A stretch of 64,000 nucleotides of DNA from NCBI GenBank assembly GCA_023621995.1, contig JAMOAB010000005.1, positions 1-64,000 of the forward strand, written 5' to 3'. The position numbers and the translations under genes were made by a program. Under the pieces are notes generated by a model that saw nothing but the letters and a program-made list of their open reading frames with translations, did not search any database and had not been told where the DNA came from. Below, in pieces: positions 8,954 through 19,199 of this stretch; position 1 is the stretch's first letter; each line of letters opens with the position of its first letter. This DNA comes from Bacillota bacterium. Lineage in GTDB: Bacteria > Bacillota > Clostridia > Caldicoprobacterales > Xylanivirgaceae.

Positions 8954-10369
8954 TTACATAAACTTTGCAAGTAGTATAAACCTCAGTACGAAAAGCCCCA
9001 CAAACACATACATTATAGGATGTACTTCACGAGCTTTACCTTTTACTATTTTAACTAGCGAGTAGAATATAAATCCTCCAGCTATACCATTTGCAATACT
9101 ATAGGAATACGGCATAAGTACCATTGTAACAAATGCAGGAAGTCCTTCTTCAATGTCATCAAAATTTATATTTTTGAGAGAACCCATCATAAGTACTCCT
9201 ACTATTATTAGTGCAGGGGCAGTGGCTGCACTTGGAATGATCCCAGCGATAGGAGCTAGGAATACAGAGAGTAAAAATAGTATACCCACCACAATGGCAG
9301 TGAGGCCTGTCCTTCCCCCCTCACTCACGCCTGCACTACTTTCTACAAAGGTTGTAACTGTAGATGTACCTAATACGGCACCTGCACATGTAGCTATGGC
9401 ATCTGCCAGCATCGCCTCATTACCTCTGGGTAGATTACCCTCTTTATCTAAAAATCCGGCCTTATTGGCTGTGCCAATTAAGGTACCCATAGTATCAAAC
9501 ATGTCCACTATGAAGAAAGAGAGTATAACAGTAATAACTGAGATCAAACTCGTAAATACTCCTTCACCCGTAGATAAGAGGCCTTTAAAATCCATCTTCA
9601 TAAATGTAGGTTTTAATGTGATTTCGCTCAATGAAAAGTTGACATCTAAATTGGTAACCCCCATTGGAATACCTATGATAGTAGTTATAATTATACCTAA
9701 AAATAGGGCACCCTTAACATTTCTGATCATTAAAATAGATGTAACTATGAGTCCAATAACAGCAAGTAATATGGCTGGTGATGCAAAATCTCCAAACTCT
9801 AGAACCTGTGAACCTGCATTGTTAACTGCTTCTATCATGGCACCCTTATCTAGTGTCTCTGCACTATTTATTATATCGATTATTGGTCCTTGATTCACAT
9901 GAATAATACCTGAATTGCTAAATCCTATAAAGGCAATAAACAGACCTATACCAGCACTTATTGCATTCTTAAGAAAAAGAGGTATAGATTCTACAACAGC
10001 CTTTCGGATACCAGTTAAAGTTATTATGAGAAATAATATACCAGATATAAATACTGCTGCTAATGCCTGTTGCCATGTATATCCTAGCCCAAATACAACA
10101 CTAAATGTAAAAAATGCATTTAAACCCATGCCTGGTGCTTGAGCAAAGGGATAGTTTGACATTAGACCAGTTAATATACTACCTATTGCTCCCGCTATAC
10201 AGGTAGCTACCATTACACTATGAAAATCCATACCTGTTTGAGACAGGATATCAGGATTTACAAAAATTATGTATGCCATTGTAAAAAATGTAGTAATACC
10301 TGCAATGATTTCCGTTTTAACGTTTGTACCATTTTCTTCTAGCTTAAAATAACTATCTAGTTTTGACAT
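8954..10369 (-). CDS. AzgA/PbuG-type purine permease (NCS2)
   Basis: 471 residues with about 12-14 hydrophobic segments. It starts MSKLDSYFKLEENGTNVKTE and continues ITTFFTMAYIIFVNPDIL, the hallmark of AzgA-like hypoxanthine/guanine/adenine proton symporters (PbuG, PbuO, AdeP). Other conserved stretches are APGMGLNAFFTFSVV (TM3) and STVTTFVESSAGVSEGGRTG (TM10). Sited directly behind a guanine-class purine riboswitch and ahead of purE, it imports purine bases and is off when guanine or hypoxanthine is plentiful. The precise substrate among hypoxanthine, guanine and adenine cannot be settled from sequence. Confidence 0.92.
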   Translation of the reverse strand: MSKLDSYFKLEENGTNVKTEIIAGITTFFTMAYIIFVNPDILSQTGMDFHSVMVATCIAGAIGSILTGLMSNYPFAQAPGMGLNAFFTFSVVFGLGYTWQQALAAVFISGILFLIITLTGIRKAVVESIPLFLKNAISAGIGLFIAFIGFSNSGIIHVNQGPIIDIINSAETLDKGAMIEAVNNAGSQVLEFGDFASPAILLAVIGLIVTSILMIRNVKGALFLGIIITTIIGIPMGVTNLDVNFSLSEITLKPTFMKMDFKGLLSTGEGVFTSLISVITVILSFFIVDMFDTMGTLIGTANKAGFLDKEGNLPRGNEAMLADAIATCAGAVLGTSTVTTFVESSAGVSEGGRTGLTAIVVGILFLLSVFLAPIAGIIPSAATAPALIIVGVLMMGSLKNINFDDIEEGLPAFVTMVLMPYSYSIANGIAGGFIFYSLVKIVKGKAREVHPIMYVFVGLFVLRFILLAKFM

Positions 10370-10440
10370 TACTATGGTTCCTCCCTCTTCTAATCTATCC
10401 TATATAATGTCCTTTTTTTAAAAAATATTGCCTCCCTTCC

Positions 10441-10486
10441 AAAAATAATAAAACACATGACACCAGTTTGAGTGAACATGTGCTTT
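10441..10486 (-). terminator. Riboswitch-controlled intrinsic terminator
   Basis: Minus-strand AAAGCACATG pairs with CATGTGTTTT around a loop of about 20 bases with partial pairing, followed by TTATTATTTTT. It lies between the purine aptamer and the permease, the position of the expression platform of an OFF switch. Confidence 0.8.
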
Positions 10487-10545
10487 AATTTGAAATACTC
10501 TAATTGAATAATTAAAGTATAAAGGTGCCTTATAAGCAATTATTC

Positions 10546-10614
10546 ACTCATAGTAGGACAGTTTACGGTTGTCCAGTAGAGACTCCCAGACCTTATTACT
10601 GGGAATATATGAGT
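10546..10614 (-). ncRNA. Purine riboswitch aptamer, guanine/hypoxanthine class
   Basis: Read on the minus strand, P1 is ACTCATA...TATGAGT. P2 (CCCAG/CTGGG) carries the loop TAATAAGGT. J2/3 reads GTCTCTAC. P3 (GGACA/TGTCC) carries the loop ACCGTAAAC, and J3/1 is ACTA. The loop motifs match the kissing L2 and L3 of the xpt class. The specificity base at the position of C74 is C (ACTA, not ATTA), which predicts guanine or hypoxanthine rather than adenine. The closing pair of P3 is U-U instead of the usual C-G. A sigma-A promoter lies 20-50 bases upstream and an intrinsic terminator downstream, so ligand should stop transcription of permease and pur genes. Confidence 0.95.
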
Positions 10615-10634
10615 CATGCCTTATTGACACCCTT

Positions 10635-10663
10635 ATACTATCAAATCAATATAAAAAAGTCAA
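10635..10663 (-). promoter_or_regulatory. Sigma-A promoter of the permease-pur operon
   Basis: Minus strand TTGACT (10663-10658), a 17-base spacer, then TAGTAT (10640-10635). The aptamer starts about 20 bases after the -10 box. Confidence 0.85.
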
Positions 10664-10672
10664 TATATTTTT

Positions 10673-10704
10673 GAACGTTTTTTGTGTTTTCCAAGAAAAC
10701 GTTC
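10673..10704. promoter_or_regulatory. Inverted repeat GAACGTTTT...AAAACGTTC, candidate PurR-like operator
   Basis: Two 9-base arms spaced by 14 bases, ending 9 bases upstream of the -35 box of the permease-pur promoter and just past the guaA stop. Bacillus PurBoxes contain an inverted pair of GAAC-centred sites upstream of -35, so this could be an operator. It could also be part of a guaA terminator, but no T-run follows it on the minus strand. Confidence 0.4.
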
Positions 10705-10712
10705 AGGTTTTA

Positions 10713-12251
10713 TCACTCCCATTCAATTGTCGCCGGTGGCTTGTTAGATATATCATATACCACTCTGTTCACATTTGAAACCTCACTTGTTATCCTATAC
10801 GATATGCGCTCTAACACGTCGAATGGAATTTTAGCCCAATTGGCTGTCATACCATCTACACTGTTTACTGCCCTCAAGGCTATTGTATAGTCGTAAGTCC
10901 TACCATCATGGGATACGCCTACACTCTTCATAGATGTTAGTACTGCGAAATATTGCCATATCTTTCTACTCAGCCCTGCAGAGGCAATTTCTTCTCTGTA
11001 TATGGCATCTGCCTCTTTTAATATATGGAGTTTTTCTTCAGTTATGTCTCCAATTATCCTAACTGCTAGCCCGGGCCCTGGGAATGGCTGCCTCCATACC
11101 ACTTCTTCAGGCATTCCAAGCTCTAGTCCAACTTTTCGCACTTCATCTTTAAACAGCTGCCTCAAAGGTTCTATTATCCCTTTAAACTCAATATTATCAG
11201 GAAGTCCACCTACATTATGATGACTCTTTATAGTTCCTGCCCTTCCCACTCCACTCTCTATTACATCAGGATATATAGTACCTTGTACAAGATAGTCTAC
11301 CTTACCTATTTTAAGAGCCTCTTCTTCAAACACTCTTATAAACTCTTCTCCAATTATCTTGCGTTTAGTCTCAGGGTCGGTGATTCCTTCTAGACGGGAT
11401 AAGAACCTATCTTGGGCATCTACCTTTATTATATTTAGATTGAATTTTTCTTTAAAAAATGTAACTACCTCTTCACCTTCATTTTTTCTTAGAAGTCCGT
11501 GATCTACGAATATACACGTAAGCTGATCTCCTATGGCCTTGTGTACTAATACGGCAGCCACAGAGCTATCTACTCCACCCGATAATCCACATAATACCTT
11601 ACCGTCTCCTACCTGCCTCTGTATAGATTCTATAGACCAATTTACAAAATTTTTAGTAGTCCAGTCTTTATTACAATTACATATATTATATATGAAGTTT
11701 TCCAGTATTTTCTCTCCCCATACTGTATGGGTAACCTCTGGATGGAATTGTACCCCATATATCTCCATATTACTATTTTCAAATGCAGCTATGGGACATT
11801 TATCTGTCTGACCTGTTTTCTTAAACCCTTCAGGAAGGGATTTGACATAATCAGCATGGCTCATCCAGCATATGCTCTCTTTATCTATTCCGGCAAACAA
11901 TTTGCTATCTGTATCTAAAGATACTACTGATTTGCCATATTCTTGGTCATCTGGCCTATATACCTCTCCTCCAAGGAGATAACTTATAACTTGTGCACCA
12001 TAACATATACCTAATATAGGCACCCCAAGCTTGAATATCTCTTCTGAACAAAGGGAAGGAGTAAAATTATTACCTTCAATATTTAAATTCCCTATAAGTA
12101 TTATTCCTGCCACTTTTTTATTTCTGATCTCTTCCACAGGTGTATTATAGGGAAGTATCTCACAGTATACATTGAGTGCTCTAATTCTTCTAGCGATAAG
12201 TTGACTATATTGTCCACCAAAGTCAAGTACTAAAATTGTGTGCTGTTTCAT
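10713..12251 (-). CDS. guaA: GMP synthase (glutamine-hydrolysing)
   Basis: 512 residues. Converts XMP to GMP with ATP and glutamine. The class I amidotransferase domain (1-195) has the nucleophile in GICYGAQ and the partner HPEVTHT. The ATP pyrophosphatase domain has the P-loop [11 protein letters not shown] and [13 protein letters not shown]. The dimerisation domain ends KPPATIEWE. The ATG at 12251 follows GGAGG and overlaps the larC2 stop as ATGA, so guaA is translationally coupled to larC2. guaB lies three genes upstream. Confidence 0.96.
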   Translation of the reverse strand: MKQHTILVLDFGGQYSQLIARRIRALNVYCEILPYNTPVEEIRNKKVAGIILIGNLNIEGNNFTPSLCSEEIFKLGVPILGICYGAQVISYLLGGEVYRPDDQEYGKSVVSLDTDSKLFAGIDKESICWMSHADYVKSLPEGFKKTGQTDKCPIAAFENSNMEIYGVQFHPEVTHTVWGEKILENFIYNICNCNKDWTTKNFVNWSIESIQRQVGDGKVLCGLSGGVDSSVAAVLVHKAIGDQLTCIFVDHGLLRKNEGEEVVTFFKEKFNLNIIKVDAQDRFLSRLEGITDPETKRKIIGEEFIRVFEEEALKIGKVDYLVQGTIYPDVIESGVGRAGTIKSHHNVGGLPDNIEFKGIIEPLRQLFKDEVRKVGLELGMPEEVVWRQPFPGPGLAVRIIGDITEEKLHILKEADAIYREEIASAGLSRKIWQYFAVLTSMKSVGVSHDGRTYDYTIALRAVNSVDGMTANWAKIPFDVLERISYRITSEVSNVNRVVYDISNKPPATIEWE

Positions 12252-12715
12252 CTCGTTCCTCCTTCTTTTTTTAAGTGATATGCCCATATAGCAGAATTAT
12301 ATACATCTAATATAGGTACCTTATGCATAATAGCTGCCTTCCTGCAGTCTTCATATTCAGGTACAGCTTTATAGATATCATTACCTTTTGAGATTTTCAT
12401 AGTTATGATTCCATAGGGGGTTTCAATACTATCAAATTCCCTATTTAAAATCCTTCTAGATAGTATATTAATCCTAACTCCCAAAGTGGTAGTCTCTCTA
12501 AGTAAGACCTCCGATAGTTTATCTACCTGTTCTTTGTATGCCATTACACTTACCTTTATGCCAGGTCTATTCTTTTTCATATATATTGGAGTGTACCATA
12601 CATCTATGGCTCCTTCATCAAACAATCTCTCCATAAGGCTTCCAAATAGTTCACCTGGCATATCGTCTATATTTGTCTCTATTATATGTACCTCCTTAGG
12701 AGTATCTATTTTTTT
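12248..12715 (-). CDS. larC2: LarC C-terminal part (larC2), read by frameshift from larC1
   Basis: About 155 codons in the -1 frame relative to larC1, continuous through [20 protein letters not shown], then [19 protein letters not shown] and YMKKNRPG. These are the core motifs of the C-terminal half of LarC, the CTP-dependent nickel insertase of the pincer-nucleotide cofactor. An independent start exists at ATG 12661, but it would cut off the conserved IETNIDD stretch and has no good ribosome binding site. So the full LarC of about 400 residues is expected from frameshifting in the A9 run. The stop overlaps the guaA start by four bases. Confidence 0.85.
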   Translation of the reverse strand, partial: KKIDTPKEVHIIETNIDDMPGELFGSLMERLFDEGAIDVWYTPIYMKKNRPGIKVSVMAYKEQVDKLSEVLLRETTTLGVRINILSRRILNREFDSIETPYGIITMKISKGNDIYKAVPEYEDCRKAAIMHKVPILDVYNSAIWAYHLKKEGGTR

Positions 12716-13449
12716 TTAAGCTTACCTGTACACACCCTTAGACAATTGGCAATTTCATAATCGTTAGTTCCAAGCCCATAGCCTATTTTATCTATCACCA
12801 TTTGGGGCATGGTACCAAACTCATTACATAAGGTAGATAGAATTGCTGCCCCAGTAGGTGTAGTTAGTTCTCCCACACCCTTAGAATATATGGGTATACC
12901 CTTTAAAAGTTCTAAAGTTGCCGGTGCAGGAACTGGAAATACACCATGTTGGCATTTTACAAGTCCACTGCCTACATTGACAGGTGATGATATCATCATA
13001 TCAGGCTTTAGTATATCTATACATATTGCCGTACCTACTATATCTATTATAGAGTCTATGGCTCCTACCTCATGGAAGTGTACATCTTCATAGTCTACAT
13101 CATGTACCTTTCCCTCTGCCTTAGCTAGTTTTTCGAATATGGCTACACTCATTTCTTTGGCATTTTCCGATATATCACTATTAAGTATAAGCTCTATTAT
13201 CTCCTTAAAACTGTTATGATGATTATGGCTATCATGATCATAGTCATGATGATCCTCTAGCTCTACTATAAAGTGGGTTCCTGTTATACCACTTTTTATT
13301 CCCTTTTTTATATGTAGCTTGTATCCTTCTATACCTAGTTTATTAAGTTCTTGCATAAGCTCAGCTTCGTCTACCCCTATATCTATAAGTGCACCTATTG
13401 TCATATCTCCACTAATACCTGAGTAACAGTCAAAGTATAAAATTTTCAC
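12706..13449 (-). CDS. larC1: LarC N-terminal part (larC1), nickel-pincer cofactor nickel insertion
   Basis: 247 residues to the zero-frame stop. The start is GTG 13449, giving MKILYFDCYSGISGDMTIG, the invariant LarC N-terminus (also called DUF111); upstream TTG 13470 is less likely. It holds a histidine-rich segment DHHDYDHDSHNHH (about 67-80), suited to hold nickel, followed by DVHFHEVGAIDSIIDIVG and PVPAPATLELLKGIP. It ends CTGKLKKK and stop directly on an A9 run, after which the C-terminal half continues in the -1 frame. LarC with CTP inserts nickel into the dithiolated pyridinium mononucleotide made by LarB and LarE. Confidence 0.9.
   Translation of the reverse strand: MKILYFDCYSGISGDMTIGALIDIGVDEAELMQELNKLGIEGYKLHIKKGIKSGITGTHFIVELEDHHDYDHDSHNHHNSFKEIIELILNSDISENAKEMSVAIFEKLAKAEGKVHDVDYEDVHFHEVGAIDSIIDIVGTAICIDILKPDMMISSPVNVGSGLVKCQHGVFPVPAPATLELLKGIPIYSKGVGELTTPTGAAILSTLCNEFGTMPQMVIDKIGYGLGTNDYEIANCLRVCTGKLKKK
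12709..12719 (-). promoter_or_regulatory. Slippery A9 run for larC1/larC2 -1 frameshift
   Basis: Minus-strand CTT AAA AAA AAA TAG ends larC1. Slippage by -1 on A AAA AAA leads to AAA ATA GAT ACT and the conserved LarC C-terminal half. A larC1/larC2 split with programmed frameshifting is known for Lactobacillus plantarum LarC. Confidence 0.7.
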
Positions 13450-13474
13450 CTTCTCCACCACCTCTCTCAATCAT

Positions 13475-14242
13475 TTAATTAGATTGGGCAAGCTCATTTA
13501 TAGTACTTGCCATATAACCTGCACCGAATCCATTATCAATATTTACCACCGCTACCCCGCTTGCACAACTGTTTAACATAGTTAGTAGAGCAGACAGACC
13601 ATCGAAGTTTGCACCATATCCTACACTGGTGGGAACAGCGATCACTGGCCTATCAACAAGCCCACCTACCACACTGGCAAGGGCCCCTTCCATGCCAGCT
13701 ACAGCTATTATGACATTTGCCTGATTTAACTTTTCGATATTTCCAAGTAGTCTATGGATACCCGCTACTCCAACATCATACAACCTATCCACATTGTTCC
13801 CTAATAAACTTGCCGTTATAGCTGCCTCCTCTGCAACGGGAATATCGGCAGTACCTCCCGATACCACTAGTATAGTACCTTCTTTTTTTTCCATAGGATC
13901 CTCTTCTATTGCCACTATATTTGCAAGATCATAATATGTGGCACTAGGTATGACTTCTACTACCGACTCATAGATTTCTCTATCAGCCCTAGTGGCTAAT
14001 ATATTTTTAGTGCCTCTATTTAGCATCGTTTCAACTATAGTTACTATATGGTCTGTTTTTTTCCCCTGACAGAAAATTACCTCTGGGTAACCATTCCTAA
14101 GACTTCTGTGATGATCGAGTTTGGCAAAACCCAGATCTTCAAAAGGTAAATATTTTAATTCATCTATAACTTGATCTATGGTAACTTTATCAGCTTTAAA
14201 GTCCTCTAGCAATTTGTGCAGGCTGTTTTTATCCACGTTCAT
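13475..14242 (-). CDS. larB: Pyridinium-3,5-biscarboxylic acid mononucleotide synthase
   Basis: 255 residues. LarB carboxylates and hydrolyses nicotinate adenine dinucleotide, the first step to the nickel-pincer cofactor. The C-terminal AIRC (PurE-like) domain (about 120-250) is clear: TILVVSGGTADIPVAEEA, VIIAVAGMEGALASVVGGL and PVIAVPTSVGYG. The catalytic cysteine that binds the pyridinium ring is C226 in SCASGVAVVNIDNG. ATG 14242 follows GGAAGGGG. It lies 25 bases ahead of larC1. larE and larA are not in the window. Confidence 0.93.
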   Translation of the reverse strand: MNVDKNSLHKLLEDFKADKVTIDQVIDELKYLPFEDLGFAKLDHHRSLRNGYPEVIFCQGKKTDHIVTIVETMLNRGTKNILATRADREIYESVVEVIPSATYYDLANIVAIEEDPMEKKEGTILVVSGGTADIPVAEEAAITASLLGNNVDRLYDVGVAGIHRLLGNIEKLNQANVIIAVAGMEGALASVVGGLVDRPVIAVPTSVGYGANFDGLSALLTMLNSCASGVAVVNIDNGFGAGYMASTINELAQSN

Positions 14243-14265
14243 GCCCCTTCCTAGCAAGACATTAT

Positions 14266-14317
14266 AGTAAAAAGGGCTGCACATCCATATCTTCCATATA
14301 TAGTTCGTGCAGCCTTT
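14266..14317 (-). terminator. Terminator between guaB and larB
   Basis: Minus-strand GGCTGCAC pairs with GTGCAGCC, loop about 24 bases, followed by CTTTTTACT. It would end most guaB transcripts and make larB-larC-guaA partly separate. Confidence 0.7.
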
Positions 14318-14327
14318 AACTCTCTGT

Positions 14328-15800
<1,473 letters not shown>

Positions 15801-15949
15801 TCATGTAAAATTTATATTAAGTATATATCATATTTTAATTTTTTAATGCATTAAAGAAAGCAACAAGTTTATGAAAGTTATCCTTCCCTATACATTATTA
15901 GAGAGTATTTTATCAAAAGAGCTGTTTACTGTCAAGAAGCGTAGCTTGT

Positions 15950-16822
15950 TCATTTCCCAATATTGTTTTCCCTTGCATAATAGAATAGATATTGCTGGGC
16001 AAAGCCTGCTAAATCTCCAAACTTCCCCATAGCCAGTCTTTTTAAATCCTTACTATTAATGTCTTCTCCATTAAAATAGAGGTATTCTACAATTCTTCTT
16101 ATCCATACATCTACAGGAAATGCTTCAGATTTGCCGAGGGAAAACAGTAGTACACAATCGGCAACTTTAGGACCCACACCTGGAAATTCTAATAGATACT
16201 CAAAGGCCTCATCGTATGGAAGATTTCTAAGCTCATATAGCCGATTTACATCGGCTGCTACCATGTTTGCAGTGGACAATATATACTTATCTCTATATCC
16301 ACAACCGCATTTTCTTAAAATATCCATATCACCGTTGGCAAGGATTTGTGGAGAAGGAAAGGTATAATAAGCCTTTCCTTGCCATATAAGTTTATCCCCA
16401 TATACCCTGCATATGTTTTCTATAGTCTTTCCTATTCGATCTATATTGTTGTTTGCAGATATTATGAAAGATATTAGGGTTTCCCAAGGATCTTGATTTA
16501 ATATTCGAATTCCATGGCCAAATGAAATAGCTTTCTTCATTATGCTATCACATGTTGCAAGTTGTTTTTTTATTAGAGAATAATCCCTGTCGAGATCGAA
16601 ATATTTCTTCCATATATTGTGGAAATCATCTATATTGCTATTTTCTAGGATTATATCTGTGCCTTCTTCTATAATTCTTATGACCCTATCTTTCACTACA
16701 CCTACATAACCATAACCATCAAAGGACCATCTGAAAGCCTGCCCACACTCAAAAATGTGAAGGGGTTTAAAACTGTCTACATTTTTTAAACGTATAGCAG
16801 TTTGTTCTTTTATTATCTCCAA
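15950..16822 (-). CDS. 8-oxoguanine DNA glycosylase/AP lyase (Ogg type)
   Basis: 290 residues. An N-terminal OGG_N-like domain (1-110) with ECGQAFRW is followed by the HhH-GPD domain. The hairpin FPGVGPKVADCVLLF carries the catalytic Lys219, and FPVDVWIRR carries Asp238, spaced 19 residues as in OGG1. It removes 8-oxoguanine opposite C and nicks the strand. No C-terminal Fe-S cysteines, unlike Nth. The start is TTG 16822 with AGGAGG 10 bases upstream. It lies downstream of gdhA, separated by a terminator. Confidence 0.9.
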   Translation of the reverse strand: MEIIKEQTAIRLKNVDSFKPLHIFECGQAFRWSFDGYGYVGVVKDRVIRIIEEGTDIILENSNIDDFHNIWKKYFDLDRDYSLIKKQLATCDSIMKKAISFGHGIRILNQDPWETLISFIISANNNIDRIGKTIENICRVYGDKLIWQGKAYYTFPSPQILANGDMDILRKCGCGYRDKYILSTANMVAADVNRLYELRNLPYDEAFEYLLEFPGVGPKVADCVLLFSLGKSEAFPVDVWIRRIVEYLYFNGEDINSKDLKRLAMGKFGDLAGFAQQYLFYYARENNIGK

Positions 16823-16857
16823 TTAAGTGAAACCTCCTGTCCTCATTCTTGCTATAT

Positions 16858-16894
16858 AAAAAACTTGAACAAGCACAACGCCCATTCAAGTTTT
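16858..16894 (-). terminator. Terminator of gdhA
   Basis: Minus-strand AAAACTTGAA pairs perfectly with TTCAAGTTTT over a 15-base loop, followed by TT and TATA. Confidence 0.8.
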
Positions 16895-16905
16895 AATAGA
16901 TTATA

Positions 16906-18165
16906 TTAGAATATACCCCGTAGTTTTCTTGCCTCCACAAGCCTGTATAGCGCAACTATATAGGCACCCATACGCATAGACGTATTTTTCTCCAGTGCTG
17001 TATTGTATACTGCTTCAAAACTAGATACCATCTTTCTCTCTAAGTTAACATTTATCTTGCTCTCATCCCATGATAAGTGCTGTAGATTTTGTACCCATTC
17101 AAAATAAGATGCAGTAACGCCGCCGGAATTTGCCAATATATCAGGAACTAATGTTATTCCTCTATCTTCTAAAACCTTATCGGCTTCAAACGTTGTAGGA
17201 CCATTTGCCGCTTCCACTATGATCCGTGCCTTCGTATTCATAGCAATCTCTTTAGTTATCTGATTCTCTAGCGCTGCAGGAATTAAAAAGTCTACATTCA
17301 GTGTAAGGAGCGTAGGATTATCAATTGGTTCTAGTCCGTCCTGATCGTAACCTTCTATCAGATGTTTTGGATGACGATTTACATGAGCGATAAGCGAAGG
17401 TATATCTAGACCATTCTCACAATATATTGCACTTGATACATCACTTACTGCAACTATTTTACACCCCATACTATATAGGGACTCAGCCGTTACACTACCT
17501 ACATTGCCAAACCCTTGTATGGAAACGGTGGCATCTTCAAGGTCAATACCTAGCTGACGGGCAATCTCCCTGACCATGAATGATACTCCTCTACCGGTAG
17601 CTTCTCTACGTCCCAGTGAACCGCCAATGCTCACTGGTTTTCCTGTCACTATACCTGGAGTATTACGCCCTTTATACTTACTATATGAATCCATCATCCA
17701 TGCCATAACCTGCGCATTAGTATTTACATCAGGGGCAGGTATATCCACCTCAGGTCCAATAAGGGGCATTATTCCCGCAGTATATGCCCTTGTAATACGT
17801 TCTATCTCCTTTTGTGATAGTGTAGAGGGATCAAAGGCTATCCCTCCTTTAGCGCCTCCAAAAGGTATATCTGCAACGGCACATTTAAACGTCATCCATG
17901 CAGCTAAAGCCCTTACCTCATCCATATTCACATGGGGATGGAACCTAACCCCTCCCTTATAAGGACCTCTCACACTATTGTGTTGAACTCTATAGCCAGT
18001 AAATATCTCTACCCTTCCGTCATCCATCTCAACTGGAAAGTTTATAGTAAACTCCCTTTCAGGATAGCGAAGTGTAATGTATTCTTCCATGGATAAACCT
18101 GCAATTTGCGCTGCAGCATCTAACTGCTCTAACATATTGTCATATGGATTTTTGTTAAGTGTCAT
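16906..18165 (-). CDS. gdhA: Glutamate dehydrogenase
   Basis: 419 residues, the hexameric bacterial form of about 420. Interconverts glutamate and 2-oxoglutarate plus ammonia. N-terminal ELFV dimerisation domain with GYRVQHNSVRGPYKGGVRF, the catalytic lysine stretch PFGGAKGGI and GPEVDIPAPDVNT. C-terminal Rossmann domain with IQGFGNVGS followed by VAVSDVS (Asp at the end of strand 2, favouring NAD over NADP), and PDILANSGGVTASYFEWVQN. ATG 18165 follows AAAGGGTGAT. A -10-like TATAAT lies at 18224-18229. Its nitrogen role may connect with the apparently ammonia-dependent NadE at 39193. Confidence 0.95.
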   Translation of the reverse strand: MTLNKNPYDNMLEQLDAAAQIAGLSMEEYITLRYPEREFTINFPVEMDDGRVEIFTGYRVQHNSVRGPYKGGVRFHPHVNMDEVRALAAWMTFKCAVADIPFGGAKGGIAFDPSTLSQKEIERITRAYTAGIMPLIGPEVDIPAPDVNTNAQVMAWMMDSYSKYKGRNTPGIVTGKPVSIGGSLGRREATGRGVSFMVREIARQLGIDLEDATVSIQGFGNVGSVTAESLYSMGCKIVAVSDVSSAIYCENGLDIPSLIAHVNRHPKHLIEGYDQDGLEPIDNPTLLTLNVDFLIPAALENQITKEIAMNTKARIIVEAANGPTTFEADKVLEDRGITLVPDILANSGGVTASYFEWVQNLQHLSWDESKINVNLERKMVSSFEAVYNTALEKNTSMRMGAYIVALYRLVEARKLRGIF

Positions 18166-18379
18166 TACATATCACCCTTTACATTAAAATATCTATATTG
18201 TTGAAATATATAGGAATCATTCTATTATAACAATTATCAAGATGATATTATAAATACATTTTATTTTCAACATATCTTCCCTAGCATATGAGTGCATTTT
18301 ATCAAACCATCTTCAGTTTTGCAAGTTTATCTCTCTTATCTTGCATTTTTGAAGTATCAATACTTTCTAGTCTAACCTT

Positions 18380-19195
18380 TTATATAAACTTTATTCCTTT
18401 GACCACTATGTTGACCTGTAATACATTTAATCCTGTAATCCAGTATATATCCCTTGCAATCTTTTTCTGCAACGTATTGAGCATATCATATATAGGAGGT
18501 CCGTATACCACAATAGTATCAAAATATATAAATACACCTTCTGATCTACCCAGTACATCAATATTAAATATTCTATATATATTACCAATACATCTAGCAT
18601 TGTAGGCAATAAGTGATTCAATGGCCAAATCAGATATATAAAATTTGCCCATATAGCTAAACGTAGGTCTCACCACAGTCTTTTCTAAAGCCTCTACCTT
18701 CCTATCTTTGCCATAAAATCTAAATATCTTGAGGGGATCTATAAAATATCCAGAAAAGTCCTTCCTGATTTCAAGTGCAGGAACTGGAATTATATGCTTG
18801 CCCTCTTCCATTCTTTGTTTTCGGGCAAGCTCCATCTCTTCTTTTGTTGCAATATCTTCTATCATTATGATCTTGTCTGGCTTTGGAAGAGATAAGGTTT
18901 CAGCTATCCTTTTTACCATATTGGTGGATGTACCTAATATGAGGATAGATGCGGGATTTAATTCTTCTATTGCTTTCTTTACTTCCAACGCATGGTCTTC
19001 ATCCATGAATATGGCACGTTTTATAGCAGCTATGCTGGTAGGTTCTTTTTTAGCTGACGTTCCGGCAAGGATCTTTCCATCCTTTATAAGAAGTCCATCG
19101 TCTATTATACATTCTATTTTATGGTTATTTGCAAAATCCACTGCCTTATAACTCTTCCCTGTGCCACTAGATCCCACTAATGCATATATCTTCAT
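18380..19195 (-). CDS. P-loop ATPase fused to Asp23/Gls24 domain, function unknown
   Basis: 271 residues. The N-terminus has a Walker A loop ALVGSSGTGKSYKA, then IIDDGLLIKDGKILAG and ASILILGTST, which fit a small P-loop NTPase. From about residue 175 the chain reads TFSYMGKFYISDLAIESLIA, then VFIYFDTIVVYGPPI, and TGLNVLQVNIVVKGI at the end. That is the Asp23/Gls24 alkaline-shock fold (motif ..I.d..i..i...a ... v.v.v.G). Asp23 proteins usually stand alone and bind membrane partners. The gene lies 4 bases after nth and is likely in its operon. No reaction can be assigned. Confidence 0.7.
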   Translation of the reverse strand: MKIYALVGSSGTGKSYKAVDFANNHKIECIIDDGLLIKDGKILAGTSAKKEPTSIAAIKRAIFMDEDHALEVKKAIEELNPASILILGTSTNMVKRIAETLSLPKPDKIIMIEDIATKEEMELARKQRMEEGKHIIPVPALEIRKDFSGYFIDPLKIFRFYGKDRKVEALEKTVVRPTFSYMGKFYISDLAIESLIAYNARCIGNIYRIFNIDVLGRSEGVFIYFDTIVVYGPPIYDMLNTLQKKIARDIYWITGLNVLQVNIVVKGIKFI

Positions 19196-19199
19196 AAAA

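Noticed and set aside
9153-9893. Plus-strand open frame of 246 codons opposite the permease
   Set aside because: Shadow of the membrane protein reading; no start signal.
10673-10704. The inverted repeat as a normal guaA terminator
   Set aside because: No T-run follows on the guaA strand, so a regulatory reading was kept as the more likely, at low confidence.
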